A DNA stretch of 64,000 nt from Streptomyces cyanogenus (GTDB taxonomy: Bacteria; Actinomycetota; Actinomycetes; Streptomycetales; Streptomycetaceae): positions 4,890,001 through 4,954,000 of the forward strand of contig NZ_CP071839.1 in NCBI RefSeq assembly GCF_017526105.1. Reading direction: 5' to 3'. Shown piece after piece: positions 52,308 to 60,900 of this stretch (position 1 is its first letter; the number at the start of each line of letters is the position of its first letter). The translations under genes and the position numbers were made by a program. The notes under the pieces are model-generated. The model was not told the origin of the DNA. It saw only the letters and a program-made list of their open reading frames with translations, and searched no databases.

Positions 52308-52859
52308 ATGATCCAGCGCTTCACGTCCCGCTCTTCCCGCTCGTCCTCGCTCCGTGCCCGTGTGACCGTCCTGGCTGCCGGACTCGGCGCCGCGGCCGTG
52401 CTGGGTACCGGGGTCGCGAGCGCCGCCACCGCGTCCGCCGGCTCCTGGGTCGACCCGGTGAAGAGCTACACGCTCTCCGCGAGCTTCGCGCAGGCCGGCA
52501 GCCACTGGGCCGCCAAGCACAGCGGCCAGGACTTCGCCGTGCCGACCGGTACCGAGGTCGTCGCCGCGCACGGCGGCACCGTCGTCAAGGCCGGCCCCAA
52601 CGGCGCCGGTGACGGCCCGGCGTACGGCAACGCCGTCGTCATCCAGCACGGCAACGGCACGTACTCGCAGTACGCGCACCTGTCCCGGGTCGACGTCAGG
52701 CCCGGCCAGATCGTGAAGACCGGCCAGCACATCGCCCTGTCCGGCTCCACCGGCAACTCCACGGGTCCGCACCTGCACTTCGAGATCCGGACGACCCCCA
52801 ACTACGGCTCGGCCGTCGACCCGGTGGCGTTCCTGCGCGCCCATGGCGTGAAGGTCTGA
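52308..52859 (+). CDS. Secreted M23-family peptidase (LytM domain)
   Basis: 183 aa. Signal peptide (1-39, ending VASAA), then an M23 domain with metal ligands His71 and Asp75 in KHSGQDFAVPTG, and His155/His157 in TGPHLHFEI; His124 sits in QYAHLS. M23 enzymes cleave peptidoglycan cross-links. GAGG precedes the ATG at 52308. Lies upstream of, and convergent with, the TetR gene. Confidence 0.92.
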   Translation: MIQRFTSRSSRSSSLRARVTVLAAGLGAAAVLGTGVASAATASAGSWVDPVKSYTLSASFAQAGSHWAAKHSGQDFAVPTGTEVVAAHGGTVVKAGPNGAGDGPAYGNAVVIQHGNGTYSQYAHLSRVDVRPGQIVKTGQHIALSGSTGNSTGPHLHFEIRTTPNYGSAVDPVAFLRAHGVKV

Positions 52860-52905
52860 CCCGGAGCCCGTCGTTCGGATCGGGCCGGGCCTGGTCCGAA
52901 CGAAT

Positions 52906-53505
52906 CTAATCCGTCCCGCGGGCGTGCTCGTGCGCCTGTGTGATCAGGTCCAAGGCGACCTCGAGAACGGCCTCGCGCTTCTTCTCGGGGTCGCCTTCGA
53001 TGTCCTGCATCACGAACATCCCGGCATGCAGCGTGAACATCGCGCTGACGGAGCGGACCTGGTCGACCAGGTCCGCCTCCGGGTTGATGAGGATGTCCCG
53101 CAGGCCGCGCATCCGGTCCTTGAAGGTGTCGCCGATGCGCAGTTCCCGTACCGTCGCCTGGTTCTCCTGCATGAAACGGAACAGCGGCTCCGCGTCCTGG
53201 AGCGCCTCGCTGTAGCGGCGGATGATCTCCTGCTTGGTCTCCAGCGTGTGCGGCTGCCCCCTGCCCCACTCGATCAGTTCCAGGATCGGCTTCGTCAGAT
53301 CCTCGAAGAGGCTGACGATGATCTCTTCCTTCGTCTTGAAGTGGTAGTACAGGGCCGCCTTCGTGACGTCGAGACGCTCGGCGATCTCGCGCAGGGAGGT
53401 CTTCTCGTAGCCCTGCTCCGCGAAGAGTGCGAGCGCCACGTCCTGGATGCGCTGGCGGGTGTTGCCGCGGCGCTGCTGTTTGGTGCCGTCCATGGTGACG
53501 CCCAT
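52906..53505 (-). CDS. TetR-family repressor of the adjacent MFS exporter
   Basis: 199 aa. N-terminal TetR HTH: RQRIQDVALALFAEQGYEKTSLREIAERLDVTKAALYYHFKTKEEI (about 15-60), then a helical ligand-binding domain. ATG 53505 has GAGGAG 7 bases upstream. Divergent from the DHA2 transporter gene across a 127-base region holding two mirrored 22-bp repeats. This is the standard drug-sensing repressor/exporter arrangement; the ligand is unknown. Confidence 0.93.
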   Translation of the reverse strand: MGVTMDGTKQQRRGNTRQRIQDVALALFAEQGYEKTSLREIAERLDVTKAALYYHFKTKEEIIVSLFEDLTKPILELIEWGRGQPHTLETKQEIIRRYSEALQDAEPLFRFMQENQATVRELRIGDTFKDRMRGLRDILINPEADLVDQVRSVSAMFTLHAGMFVMQDIEGDPEKKREAVLEVALDLITQAHEHARGTD

Positions 53506-53532
53506 CCTCGTACTCCTCGCGCTCCCGCGGAA

Positions 53533-53605
53533 ACTTACTTGACGCCCGGCTAGTAGCGCGTCTACCTTCCCAGTGTAGTGACAACTAGCCGGGCGGCAAG
53601 TAAGT
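53533..53605. promoter_or_regulatory. Mirrored 22-bp operator pair between tetR and MFS genes
   Basis: The left arm (53533-53554) starts ACTTACTTG and ends CCCGGCTAGT; the right arm (53584-53605) is its inverse complement with one mismatch in 22. The arms are 29 bases apart. One lies 28 bases from the repressor start and the other 27 bases from the MFS start, so each promoter has its own copy. Confidence 0.7.
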
Positions 53606-53632
53606 AGCCGCCCCGGGGGAATCGGGAAGACG

Positions 53633-55201
53633 ATGGCGGACACGGTCGAATCCACCACAGAGGGCAAACAGCCCAGGAGTGTGCGAGTTGTGCTGCTCGC
53701 ACTCATGATCGCGATGATGCTCGCGATGCTCGACAACATGATCGTCGGCACGGCGATGCCCACGATCGTGGGCGAACTGGGCGGCCTGGAACACCTTTCC
53801 TGGGTCGTCACCGGCTACACCCTGGCCACCGCGGCCTCCACCCCGATCTGGGGCAAGCTCGGCGACATGTACGGGCGCAAGGGCGCCTTCCTCAGCTCGA
53901 TCGTGATCTTCCTCATCGGCTCGGCGCTGAGCGGCATGGCCCAGGACATGGGCCAGCTGATCGGGTTCCGGGCCGTGCAGGGTCTGGGCGCCGGCGGTCT
54001 GATGGTCGGCGTCATGGCGATCATCGGCGACCTGATCCCGCCGCGGGAGCGGGGCAAGTACCAGGGCATGATGGCCGGCGTCATGGCGCTGGCGATGATC
54101 GGCGGCCCGCTGGTCGGCGGCACCATCACCGACAACTGGGGCTGGCGCTGGGCCTTCTACATCAACCTGCCGCTGGGCGCGGTCGCCCTCGCCCTGGTCA
54201 CCGCCGTGCTGCACCTGCCGAGGAAGCGGTCCAAGGCCGGCATCGACTACCTGGGCGTCGTCCTGCTGACCGTCGGCATCACCTCCATCGTGCTGGTCAC
54301 CACGTGGGGCGGCACCGAGTACGCCTGGACCTCCGCGCGGATCATGGAGCTGATCGGCATCGGCGTGGCCGCGCTGGTCGGGTTCGTCTTCTGGCAGACC
54401 AGGGCCGCCGAGCCGGTGCTGCCGCTGCACATCTTCAGGAGCCGCAACTTCACGCTGATGTCGGTCATCGGCTTCATCACCGGCTTCGTGATGTTCGGCG
54501 CCACCCTGTTCCTGCCGCTGTACCAGCAGGCCGTACAGGGTGCCTCCGCGACCAACTCCGGTCTGCTGCTCCTGCCGATGCTCGGCGCGATGCTCGTGAC
54601 CTCGATGGTCGCCGGGCGGGTCACCACCAACAGCGGCCGGTACAAGATCTTCCCGATCGCCGGCGGTGTCCTGATGATCGTCGGCATGTATCTGCTGTCC
54701 CTGATGGACACCGGTACGACCCGGCTGACGTCCGGCATCTACATGGCCGTCGTCGGCGCGGGCATGGGCTGCCTGATGCAGATCACCATGCTGGTCGCGC
54801 AGAACAGCGTGGAGATGAAGGACATGGGCGTCGCGTCCTCCTCGACCACCCTGTTCCGTACGCTCGGCTCCTCTTTCGGCGTGGCCATCATGGGCGCCCT
54901 GTTCAACCACCGGGTGCAGGACGTCATGGCCGAGCGGGCCGGCGCGCTGGGCAAGAACATCACCGAGAAGTCGGCGCAGCTGGACGCCAAGAGCCTGCAG
55001 AAGCTGCCGGCGGTCGCGCGCGAGGCCTACCAGCACGCGGTGTCCTCGGGCACGCACGCGGCGTTCCTGCTCGGCGCCGGCATCGCGCTCGTGGTGCTGA
55101 TCGCGGCGCTGTTCGTCAAGGAGGTGCCGCTCAAGGGCGGCCCGAAGCCCTCCGCGGAGGGTGCCGACGCGGCGCCGCAGGCCGTGGTGGAGGCCGTCTG
55201 A
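53633..55201 (+). CDS. MFS drug efflux transporter, DHA2 (EmrB/QacA) family
   Basis: 522 aa with 14 predicted transmembrane helices, the DHA2 count. Motif A GKLGDMYGRKGAF in loop 2-3, motif C-like MVGVMAIIGDLIPPRERGKYQG, and WRWAFYINLPLG are typical. It exports hydrophobic toxic compounds or antibiotics using proton antiport. GGGAAGACG precedes ATG 53633. Repressor-controlled by the divergent TetR gene. Confidence 0.93.
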   Translation: MADTVESTTEGKQPRSVRVVLLALMIAMMLAMLDNMIVGTAMPTIVGELGGLEHLSWVVTGYTLATAASTPIWGKLGDMYGRKGAFLSSIVIFLIGSALSGMAQDMGQLIGFRAVQGLGAGGLMVGVMAIIGDLIPPRERGKYQGMMAGVMALAMIGGPLVGGTITDNWGWRWAFYINLPLGAVALALVTAVLHLPRKRSKAGIDYLGVVLLTVGITSIVLVTTWGGTEYAWTSARIMELIGIGVAALVGFVFWQTRAAEPVLPLHIFRSRNFTLMSVIGFITGFVMFGATLFLPLYQQAVQGASATNSGLLLLPMLGAMLVTSMVAGRVTTNSGRYKIFPIAGGVLMIVGMYLLSLMDTGTTRLTSGIYMAVVGAGMGCLMQITMLVAQNSVEMKDMGVASSSTTLFRTLGSSFGVAIMGALFNHRVQDVMAERAGALGKNITEKSAQLDAKSLQKLPAVAREAYQHAVSSGTHAAFLLGAGIALVVLIAALFVKEVPLKGGPKPSAEGADAAPQAVVEAV

Positions 55202-55212
55202 AAGCCCCGAGT

Positions 55213-55251
55213 CCGAAGGCCCCGGTGCGTGTCCGCCGCCGGGGCCTTCGG
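55213..55251 (+). terminator. Hairpin after the MFS gene
   Basis: A 13-bp stem CCGAAGGCCCCGG (55213-55225) pairs with 55239-55251 around a 13-base loop. It lies 12 bases after the MFS stop. Confidence 0.7.
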
Positions 55252-55340
55252 CCGTTCCCGCCCGCTGGTGAGTCTGCGGTGTCCGTGCTGGTCGAGGCCG
55301 GTTCGGGTGTGATGTCAGACCCCCGTGCCACCATCGGTGC

Positions 55341-55817
55341 ATGGACAAGATCCGCCGCCTGCGCCTGGCCAAGGACGCCATGGACCGGGACTGGGCCGAC
55401 CCGGAGCTCGACCTGGACGCGGTGGCGGCCCACGCCGGGTACTCGCGGTACCACTTCCTGCGCGCCTTCAAGGAGGCGTACGGCGAGACGCCCGGCCAGT
55501 ACCTGACGCACCGAAGGATCGAGCGCGCGGAGGAACTGCTGCGCAGCGCCAACCTCACGGTGACCGAGATCTGCACCCTGGTCGGATTCAGCAGCCTCGG
55601 CACCTTCTCCGCCCGCTTCAAGGCGCGTACGGGCCTCACCCCGAGCGGGTACCGGACCGAGCACGTCGGCCGCGGCGCCGCCCTCATACCCGGCTGCTAC
55701 GCCATGCTCTGGGCCGGCGGTTTCAACACCGCAACATCGAAGAAGCGCGCGGCTGCCGGCCCTGCCTACGGTGACGAGCAGGAACAGCAGCCTCGCGACA
55801 GGAGAGCGCAGCCATGA
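55341..55817 (+). CDS. AraC-family transcriptional regulator
   Basis: 158 aa. A compact AraC HTH pair at residues 3-105 (LDAVAAHAGYSRYHFLRAFKEAYGETPGQYL; TVTEICTLVGFSSLGTFSARFKARTGLTP) with a short C-terminal extension. No ligand-binding N-domain. It overlaps the VOC gene by 4 bases (ATGA), so regulator, glyoxalase and methyltransferase form one coupled operon. The effector is unknown. Confidence 0.87.
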   Translation: MDKIRRLRLAKDAMDRDWADPELDLDAVAAHAGYSRYHFLRAFKEAYGETPGQYLTHRRIERAEELLRSANLTVTEICTLVGFSSLGTFSARFKARTGLTPSGYRTEHVGRGAALIPGCYAMLWAGGFNTATSKKRAAAGPAYGDEQEQQPRDRRAQP

Positions 55818-56248
55818 TCAAAGGCCTGGCCATCAGCACCGTGTGGACCACCGACCAGCAGCGGACGAAGGCCTTCTTCACCGAGAAGCTGGGCTTCGAG
55901 GTGCGCACCGACCTCGCCCTGGGCGACATGCGCTGGATCACCGTCGGCGCCAAGGACCAGCCCGGCCTGGAGCTGGCGCTGATGAGCCTGGACGGCCCCG
56001 GCCTGGACCCCGAGTCCGCCGAGGCGCTGAAGAAGCTGGTCGCCAAGGGAGTGCTGGGCGCCGGCGCTTTCCACACGGACGACTGCCGGGGTGACTACGA
56101 GACGTTCAAGGCACGCGGAGTGGAGTTCGTCCAGGAGCCGAAGGAGCGGCCGTACGGCATCGAGGCGATCTTCCGCGACGACAACGGCAACTGGTACTCG
56201 CTGACCCAGCGCAGCGAGGAGCTGGACTTCTCCAAGGACTTCGGGTGA
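55814..56248 (+). CDS. VOC (glyoxalase/bleomycin-resistance) family protein
   Basis: 144 aa, one VOC module pair: STVWTTDQQRTKAFFTEKLGFEVRTDLALGDMRWITV, then FVQEPKERPYGIEAIFRDDNGNWYSL. A metal-ligand histidine and glutamate are at the usual strand ends. Frequently encoded after an AraC regulator in Streptomyces. Substrate unknown. Its end overlaps the methyltransferase GTG by 4 bases. Confidence 0.87.
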   Translation: MIKGLAISTVWTTDQQRTKAFFTEKLGFEVRTDLALGDMRWITVGAKDQPGLELALMSLDGPGLDPESAEALKKLVAKGVLGAGAFHTDDCRGDYETFKARGVEFVQEPKERPYGIEAIFRDDNGNWYSLTQRSEELDFSKDFG

Positions 56249-57096
56249 CCGCGCGGCCGGCCGTGCTGCCGGACCACACGGCGGTGCGGACCGCGCTGTG
56301 GAGGGCGCTGCATCTGCGGGCCGATCCACCGCCGCACGTCATCGAGGACGAGATCGGGCTGCGGCTGGCGGATCCCGGCGACGACTGGCGCTCCCGGCCC
56401 GACATGGACGAACGGGAGACTAGGCCGGTGCGGGCGTCCATCGCGGCCCGTGCCCGGTTCGTGGAGGACCTCGTGGCGGAGCAGGCCGCCCGGGGCGTGG
56501 ACCAGTACGTCCTCCTCGGCGCCGGCCTGGACACCTTCGCCCAGCGCCGGCCGGAGATCGCCGCGGGCCTGCGGGTGTTCGAGGCCGACCGGCCCGGGCC
56601 GCAGGAGTGGAAGCGCCGGCGGCTCACCGACCTCGGCTACGGCGTCCCCGACTGGCTGCGGCTGGTCCCCGTGGACTTCGAGGGCGACTGGTGGGGGCGG
56701 CTGCTCGCGGCCGGTCTCGACCCGGGCCGCCCGGCGGTCGTGGCCTGCACCGGCGTGACCATGTACCTCACCCGGGACGCCGTCGAGGCGAGCTTCCGGC
56801 AGGTGGCGACGCTCGCCCCGGGCTCCGTGCTCGCCACCACGTTCCTGCGGCCGGCCGAGGACGTCGAGCCCGCGCTGCGGCCCTTCCACCAGGCGGCGGA
56901 GCGGGGCGCGCGCGCCGCCGGCACACCGTTCCTCAGCTACTTCACGCCCCCGCAGATACTGGACCTGATCCGCGGCACCGGCTTCCGCGACGCCCGCCAC
57001 ATACCGGCGGAGGAACTCACCCGCCGCTACTTCACCGCCCGCCCGGACGGACTGCGCCCGTCCAGAGCGGAGGAACTGGTGCTGGCCACGACCTGA
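56245..57096 (+). CDS. Class I SAM methyltransferase, LCMT/TIGR00027 type
   Basis: 283 aa. Motif I QYVLLGAGLDTFAQRRPE with FEADRPGPQEWKRRRL and AVVACTGVTMYLTRDAV place it in the leucine-carboxyl-methyltransferase-like (PPM1/TIGR00027) family, expanded in Streptomyces and mycobacteria. Substrates are mostly unknown. GTG 56245, GTGA overlap with the VOC gene. The final gene of the AraC-VOC-MT operon. Confidence 0.87.
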   Translation: MTARPAVLPDHTAVRTALWRALHLRADPPPHVIEDEIGLRLADPGDDWRSRPDMDERETRPVRASIAARARFVEDLVAEQAARGVDQYVLLGAGLDTFAQRRPEIAAGLRVFEADRPGPQEWKRRRLTDLGYGVPDWLRLVPVDFEGDWWGRLLAAGLDPGRPAVVACTGVTMYLTRDAVEASFRQVATLAPGSVLATTFLRPAEDVEPALRPFHQAAERGARAAGTPFLSYFTPPQILDLIRGTGFRDARHIPAEELTRRYFTARPDGLRPSRAEELVLATT

Positions 57097-57320
57097 GCCG
57101 CCGGGGCGCCCCGGTCCACCGAGCCGGCCGTGCGGGTCGGCTGCCGCGGCCCCCCGGCCAGGGGCTTCAGCCGGGATCAGGCCGCAGTGAGCGGGGTCCG
57201 GTGCCGTGCACCGCACGGCGGAGGGGGCCCCGGGGCAACCGACGACAACGGGCGCGGAGCGCGATGCCGGCCCCCGCGAACCCGGCACGATCAGCACGAT
57301 CCCGACGACAGGTCTCGGGA

Positions 57321-58673
57321 CTAGCTGCTGCCCGACGTCGGCAGCATCGGGTAGCTGCCCGTGTCGGTCGGGGCGTGTTCCGGCAGCCACAGGACGGCCA
57401 CCGCGCCCTCCGCGGGGATACCGGGGGCCGCGCCCCCGGGACGTACGTTGCGGAAGGTCAGGCGGGCGCCCAGTACCCGGGCCTGGCCCGCCGCGATGGT
57501 CAGCCCGAGCCCGTGGCCCTGCCCGGCGCGGTCCTTGCTGCCGGTGCGGAACCGGCTGGGTCCCTCGGCGAGCAGCTCCTCCGGGAAGCCGGGGCCGTGG
57601 TCGCGGACCCGGATGACGCGGCCCTCCACGGTCACCTCCACGGGCGGCCGGCCGTGCCGGGCGGCGTTGGCCAGCAGGTTGAACAGCACCCGCTCCAGCC
57701 GCCGCGGGTCGGTGGTGACCTCCGACTCGTGCACCACCCGTACGGCCACGTCCGGGTCCTTCGCCGCGACCCGGCGCGTCACGAACTCGCCGAGCATGAT
57801 GTCCTGCAGCTCCGCCCGCTCCGAGGCACCGTCCAGCCGGGCCACCTCCAGGACGTCCTCGACCAGGGTGCGCATGGCCTTGGCCCGGTCCAGGACCAGT
57901 TCCGTGGGCCGGCCCGGCGGCAGCAGCTCGGCGGCCGTCAGCAGCCCCGTCACCGGGGTGCGCAGCTCGTGCGCGATGTCGGCGGTGACCCGCCGCTCGG
58001 CCTCCAGACGCTGCCGCAGCGCGTCCGCCATGGCGTCCACCGCGCGCGCGAGTTCGTCGGCCTCGTCCCGTACGACCCCGCCGATGGCCTCCTGCACCCG
58101 GATGTCGGTCACGCCGTTGGCGGTCTGGGTCGCGGCGTCCGCCGCCTTGCGCAGCCGGCGGGACAGCTGCCCGCCGATCAGCACGCCCAGCGCGCTGCCG
58201 CCGAGCACCACCGCGACCGAGCCGATCACCAGGGCCTGGTCCAGGTCCCGGAGCATGTCGGTGCTGCGGTCGGCCAGATGGCTGTGCAGGGACAGCACAT
58301 GCCCGTCCTTCACCGGGACGGCCGCCCAGATGTCCGCCACGCCGTCGTGCTCGGAGACATCGCTGGCCCGGCGGCCCCGCTCGACCTTCTCGCGCAGCGT
58401 GGCCGGCAGCTCCGGGTCGTCGACCTTGATGTAGGGGAAGACCCGCCCCCGGTTCAGCTCGTAGTTGCGCTGGGCCATCTTGAGCCGGTCATTGGCCAGC
58501 TCGCGCGCGTTGTCCAGCATCGAGACGCGGGCCGCGTTGTGCACGACCAGGCTCAGCACGATCGCGACCAGCCCGGCCACCAGCGCGATCGCCGCGCTGA
58601 CCTTCCATCTGAGTCCGGTGCGCAGGCCCACGCGCTCCATGCGCCGGACCTGGTGCCGCAGAAACCCCCGCAT
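57321..58673 (-). CDS. cseC: CseC sensor kinase of the sigE operon
   Basis: 450 aa. Two transmembrane helices (25-48, 146-168) with an extracytoplasmic domain of about 95 residues, HAMP (170-225), His235 in TADIAHELRTPVTG and an HATPase domain. CseB/CseC activates sigE transcription when the cell envelope is disturbed. ATG 58673, 13 bases after the cseB stop. The C-terminal tail beyond about 400 is Pro/Gly-rich. Confidence 0.95.
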   Translation of the reverse strand: MRGFLRHQVRRMERVGLRTGLRWKVSAAIALVAGLVAIVLSLVVHNAARVSMLDNARELANDRLKMAQRNYELNRGRVFPYIKVDDPELPATLREKVERGRRASDVSEHDGVADIWAAVPVKDGHVLSLHSHLADRSTDMLRDLDQALVIGSVAVVLGGSALGVLIGGQLSRRLRKAADAATQTANGVTDIRVQEAIGGVVRDEADELARAVDAMADALRQRLEAERRVTADIAHELRTPVTGLLTAAELLPPGRPTELVLDRAKAMRTLVEDVLEVARLDGASERAELQDIMLGEFVTRRVAAKDPDVAVRVVHESEVTTDPRRLERVLFNLLANAARHGRPPVEVTVEGRVIRVRDHGPGFPEELLAEGPSRFRTGSKDRAGQGHGLGLTIAAGQARVLGARLTFRNVRPGGAAPGIPAEGAVAVLWLPEHAPTDTGSYPMLPTSGSS

Positions 58674-58686
58674 ACCGCCGCTCCGC

Positions 58687-59388
58687 TCAGGCCTTCAGCT
58701 TGTAGCCGAAGCCGCGGACCGTCTCGATCCGGTCCTGGCCGATCTTCTGCCGCAGCCGCTGCACATGCACGTCCACGACCCGGGTGTCCCCGCCCCAGCC
58801 GTAGTCCCACACGCGCTCCAGCAGCTTGTCGCGGGAGAGCACGGTCCCCGGCGCGGAGGAGAACTCCAGCAGCAGCCGCATCTCGGTCGGCGTCAGCGCC
58901 ACCGGCCGCCCGGCCCGGCGCACCTCCATGCCGTCGGTGTCGACCTCCAGGTCGCCGAAGGTCAGCGTGCCGCCGCCGGCCTCGGAGGCGGACCCGTCCT
59001 GCACGGACCCGCCGGCGTGGCCGAAGCGGCGCAGCACCGCGCGGATCCGGGCGACCAGCACGGCCCCGTCGAAGGGCTTGGTCACGTAGTCGTCGGCGCC
59101 CGCCTCCAGGCCCAGGACGACGTCGATGGAGTCGGCGCGCGCCGACAGCATGATCACCGGCACGGTCGACTCGTCCCGGATCCGGCGGCACAGGCTGACG
59201 CCGTCCAGGCCCGGCACCATGACGTCCAGCAGCGCGATGTCGGGGCGGTCCGCCCGGAACGCCTCCAGGCCCGACAGGCCGTCGGGCATGGCGGTGACCG
59301 CGAAGCCGTCCCGCTCCAGCGCGAGCTGGGTGGCCTCGCGGATGACGTCGTCGTCCTCGACGAACAGGACGTGGGTCTGGTCTGCCAT
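58687..59388 (-). CDS. cseB: CseB response regulator of the sigE operon
   Basis: 233 aa, OmpR family. Receiver with Asp55 in DIALLDVMVPGLDG and Lys104-type DYVTKPFDG; C-terminal winged HTH ending RVVDVHVQRLRQKIGQDRIETVRGFGYKL. In S. coelicolor CseB switches on the sigE promoter in response to cell-wall antibiotics. ATG 59388 gives the known MADQTHVLF N-terminus; ATG 59409 is a longer alternative. Confidence 0.95.
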   Translation of the reverse strand: MADQTHVLFVEDDDVIREATQLALERDGFAVTAMPDGLSGLEAFRADRPDIALLDVMVPGLDGVSLCRRIRDESTVPVIMLSARADSIDVVLGLEAGADDYVTKPFDGAVLVARIRAVLRRFGHAGGSVQDGSASEAGGGTLTFGDLEVDTDGMEVRRAGRPVALTPTEMRLLLEFSSAPGTVLSRDKLLERVWDYGWGGDTRVVDVHVQRLRQKIGQDRIETVRGFGYKLKA

Positions 59389-59445
59389 CCCGGTGCTCTC
59401 AGTCCTCATGGTGTCGTGGGGTCAGGGGAGGGTCCTACGGGGGTG

Positions 59446-60099
59446 TCAGCTGTCCGGCACGGGCGTCGGACCCCCGCCGGCCGACTTGCTGTACTCGTTG
59501 CGGGTGGACTGCCCCGGGGTGAACCGTCCCTCGGTCCATCTGTACGGGGTCACGATCTCACCGGACGGGGTGGAGATCGGGTCGCCCTTCTCGTAGTACT
59601 GCCGCGTCACCGACAGGACACCCTGGTCGATCTCGGCGTAGACCGGGGACTCCTCGCTCCTGAAGACGTTCCTGAACGAGCCGTCGTCGTCCCGGTACAC
59701 GTACGAGCCGATGCCGACCGCGTCGGCACAGGTCAGTACGTTGACGACGACGTCGTCCACCGGTCCGTCGGTCAGATTGCCGTAGGAGACGTCGACCGGG
59801 TACTCGTCGCCGTTGCACGGCTTCAGCTCCCGCTTGACCGCGCCCGACACCTCCGGGTCGCCCTTGACCAGCGCCACCGGATCCACCCGCCGGTAGTTCT
59901 CCGCCAGTCTGGGGGAGGGGGAGTCGACGGCTCCGGCCACCGCCGAGGCGTGCGCCGGGCCCTCGTCCCGCGCGCCCGTGCCCCCACTGCCGCACGCGGC
60001 GACGAAAAGGGCGAGGGCGGCGAGCGCGGCCCCCACCGCGATCACCGCCTGTGTACTGCTTCGGGCCCGGTCGGGCCCGGCCCCGGTCAGGCCGCGCAA
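59446..60099 (-). CDS. cseA: CseA lipoprotein, negative regulator in the sigE operon
   Basis: 217 aa. The lipobox VAAC (Cys36) after a hydrophobic stretch defines a lipoprotein, cell surface. Known in S. coelicolor: CseA modulates sigE expression. The TTG start at 60099 overlaps the sigE end by 13 bases, giving coupling. The rest is a soluble extracytoplasmic domain: KVNVLTCADAVGIG-type strands; no enzymatic motif. Confidence 0.93.
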   Translation of the reverse strand: MRGLTGAGPDRARSSTQAVIAVGAALAALALFVAACGSGGTGARDEGPAHASAVAGAVDSPSPRLAENYRRVDPVALVKGDPEVSGAVKRELKPCNGDEYPVDVSYGNLTDGPVDDVVVNVLTCADAVGIGSYVYRDDDGSFRNVFRSEESPVYAEIDQGVLSVTRQYYEKGDPISTPSGEIVTPYRWTEGRFTPGQSTRNEYSKSAGGGPTPVPDS

Positions 60100-60626
60100 C
60101 GCTCCCGCTCCTCACGCTCCAGCGCGCGTGCGTCCAGATCGCGGGCCTCCAGCTCCTCACGGAGCCGGGCGAGCGCCCGGTGCAGCGTGCTCTTGACCGT
60201 ACCGGCCGACATGCCGAGGGCAGCGGCCGTCTCCTCTGTGGACATCTGCTCCCAGTGTCGCAGCACCACGACACTGCGCTGCTTCGGTGCGAGCACCTTC
60301 ATGACATCCATCAGCAGGGCCCGGTCGGCGTGCTGCTCGGTCGAGTCCTCCACGGAGGCGTCCGGCAGCTGCTCGGTGGGCACCTCCTCCAGTTTGCGCG
60401 CCCGCCACCACTCGGTCCGGGTGTTGATCATGACCCGGCGCAGATAGGCGTCGGCGAGCCGCTTGTCGGCGATGCCCTCCCAGCGGCCGTACGTCCGTAC
60501 CAGCGCGGTCTGCAGCAGGTCCTGGGCGTCGACCGGGTCCGGGACCAGCCGGCGTGCGCTGCGCAGCAGCGCGTCCTGCCGGGTGCGGACGTACTCCTCG
60601 AATTCGAGCACCTCGCCCTGGGCCAT
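60087..60626 (-). CDS. sigE: ECF sigma factor SigE
   Basis: 179 aa. Region 2 (FEEYVRTRQDALLRSARRLVPDPVDAQDLLQTALVRTYGRW) and region 4 (LAPKQRSVVVLRHWEQMSTEETAAALGMSAGTVKSTLHRALARL) are close to S. coelicolor SigE from memory. SigE directs cell-envelope stress genes; it has no anti-sigma gene beside it but the CseA/B/C system. ATG 60626 follows GGAGG by 9 bases. A TGACAACC element (minus strand of 60729-60736), about 105 bases upstream, may be the -35. Confidence 0.96.
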   Translation of the reverse strand: MAQGEVLEFEEYVRTRQDALLRSARRLVPDPVDAQDLLQTALVRTYGRWEGIADKRLADAYLRRVMINTRTEWWRARKLEEVPTEQLPDASVEDSTEQHADRALLMDVMKVLAPKQRSVVVLRHWEQMSTEETAAALGMSAGTVKSTLHRALARLREELEARDLDARALEREERERCAA

Positions 60627-60900
60627 GTTCAACCGCCTCCGTTCCCCGTTGTGCTTCCGGCTCGGGCCGGAAGTCCTGCTGTTCCCGCGCCCGGTGGTCC
60701 GCCGGGCACGGAGAAGAAGCTACGGAGTGGTTGTCACGGGGCTGTGCGAACCAGCCTGCGGCTGGCAATCGGCTATCCGTCGGTTGTGTAACGGAAGTAC
60801 GAGCGGGGTAAGGAGAGCGGCCTGAATGTCCCTTTACATGGGGCTTTGTCGGCCTCGGGGGCGCGTAACAGCCGCCGCCGCGCTGTGACCTGGCTGTGCG

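Noticed and set aside
60627..60900. A defined sigE promoter with both hexamers
   Set aside because: Only a TGACAACC candidate -35 (60729-60736, minus strand) is visible; the -10 and CseB sites cannot be fixed by eye, so no separate promoter feature was called.
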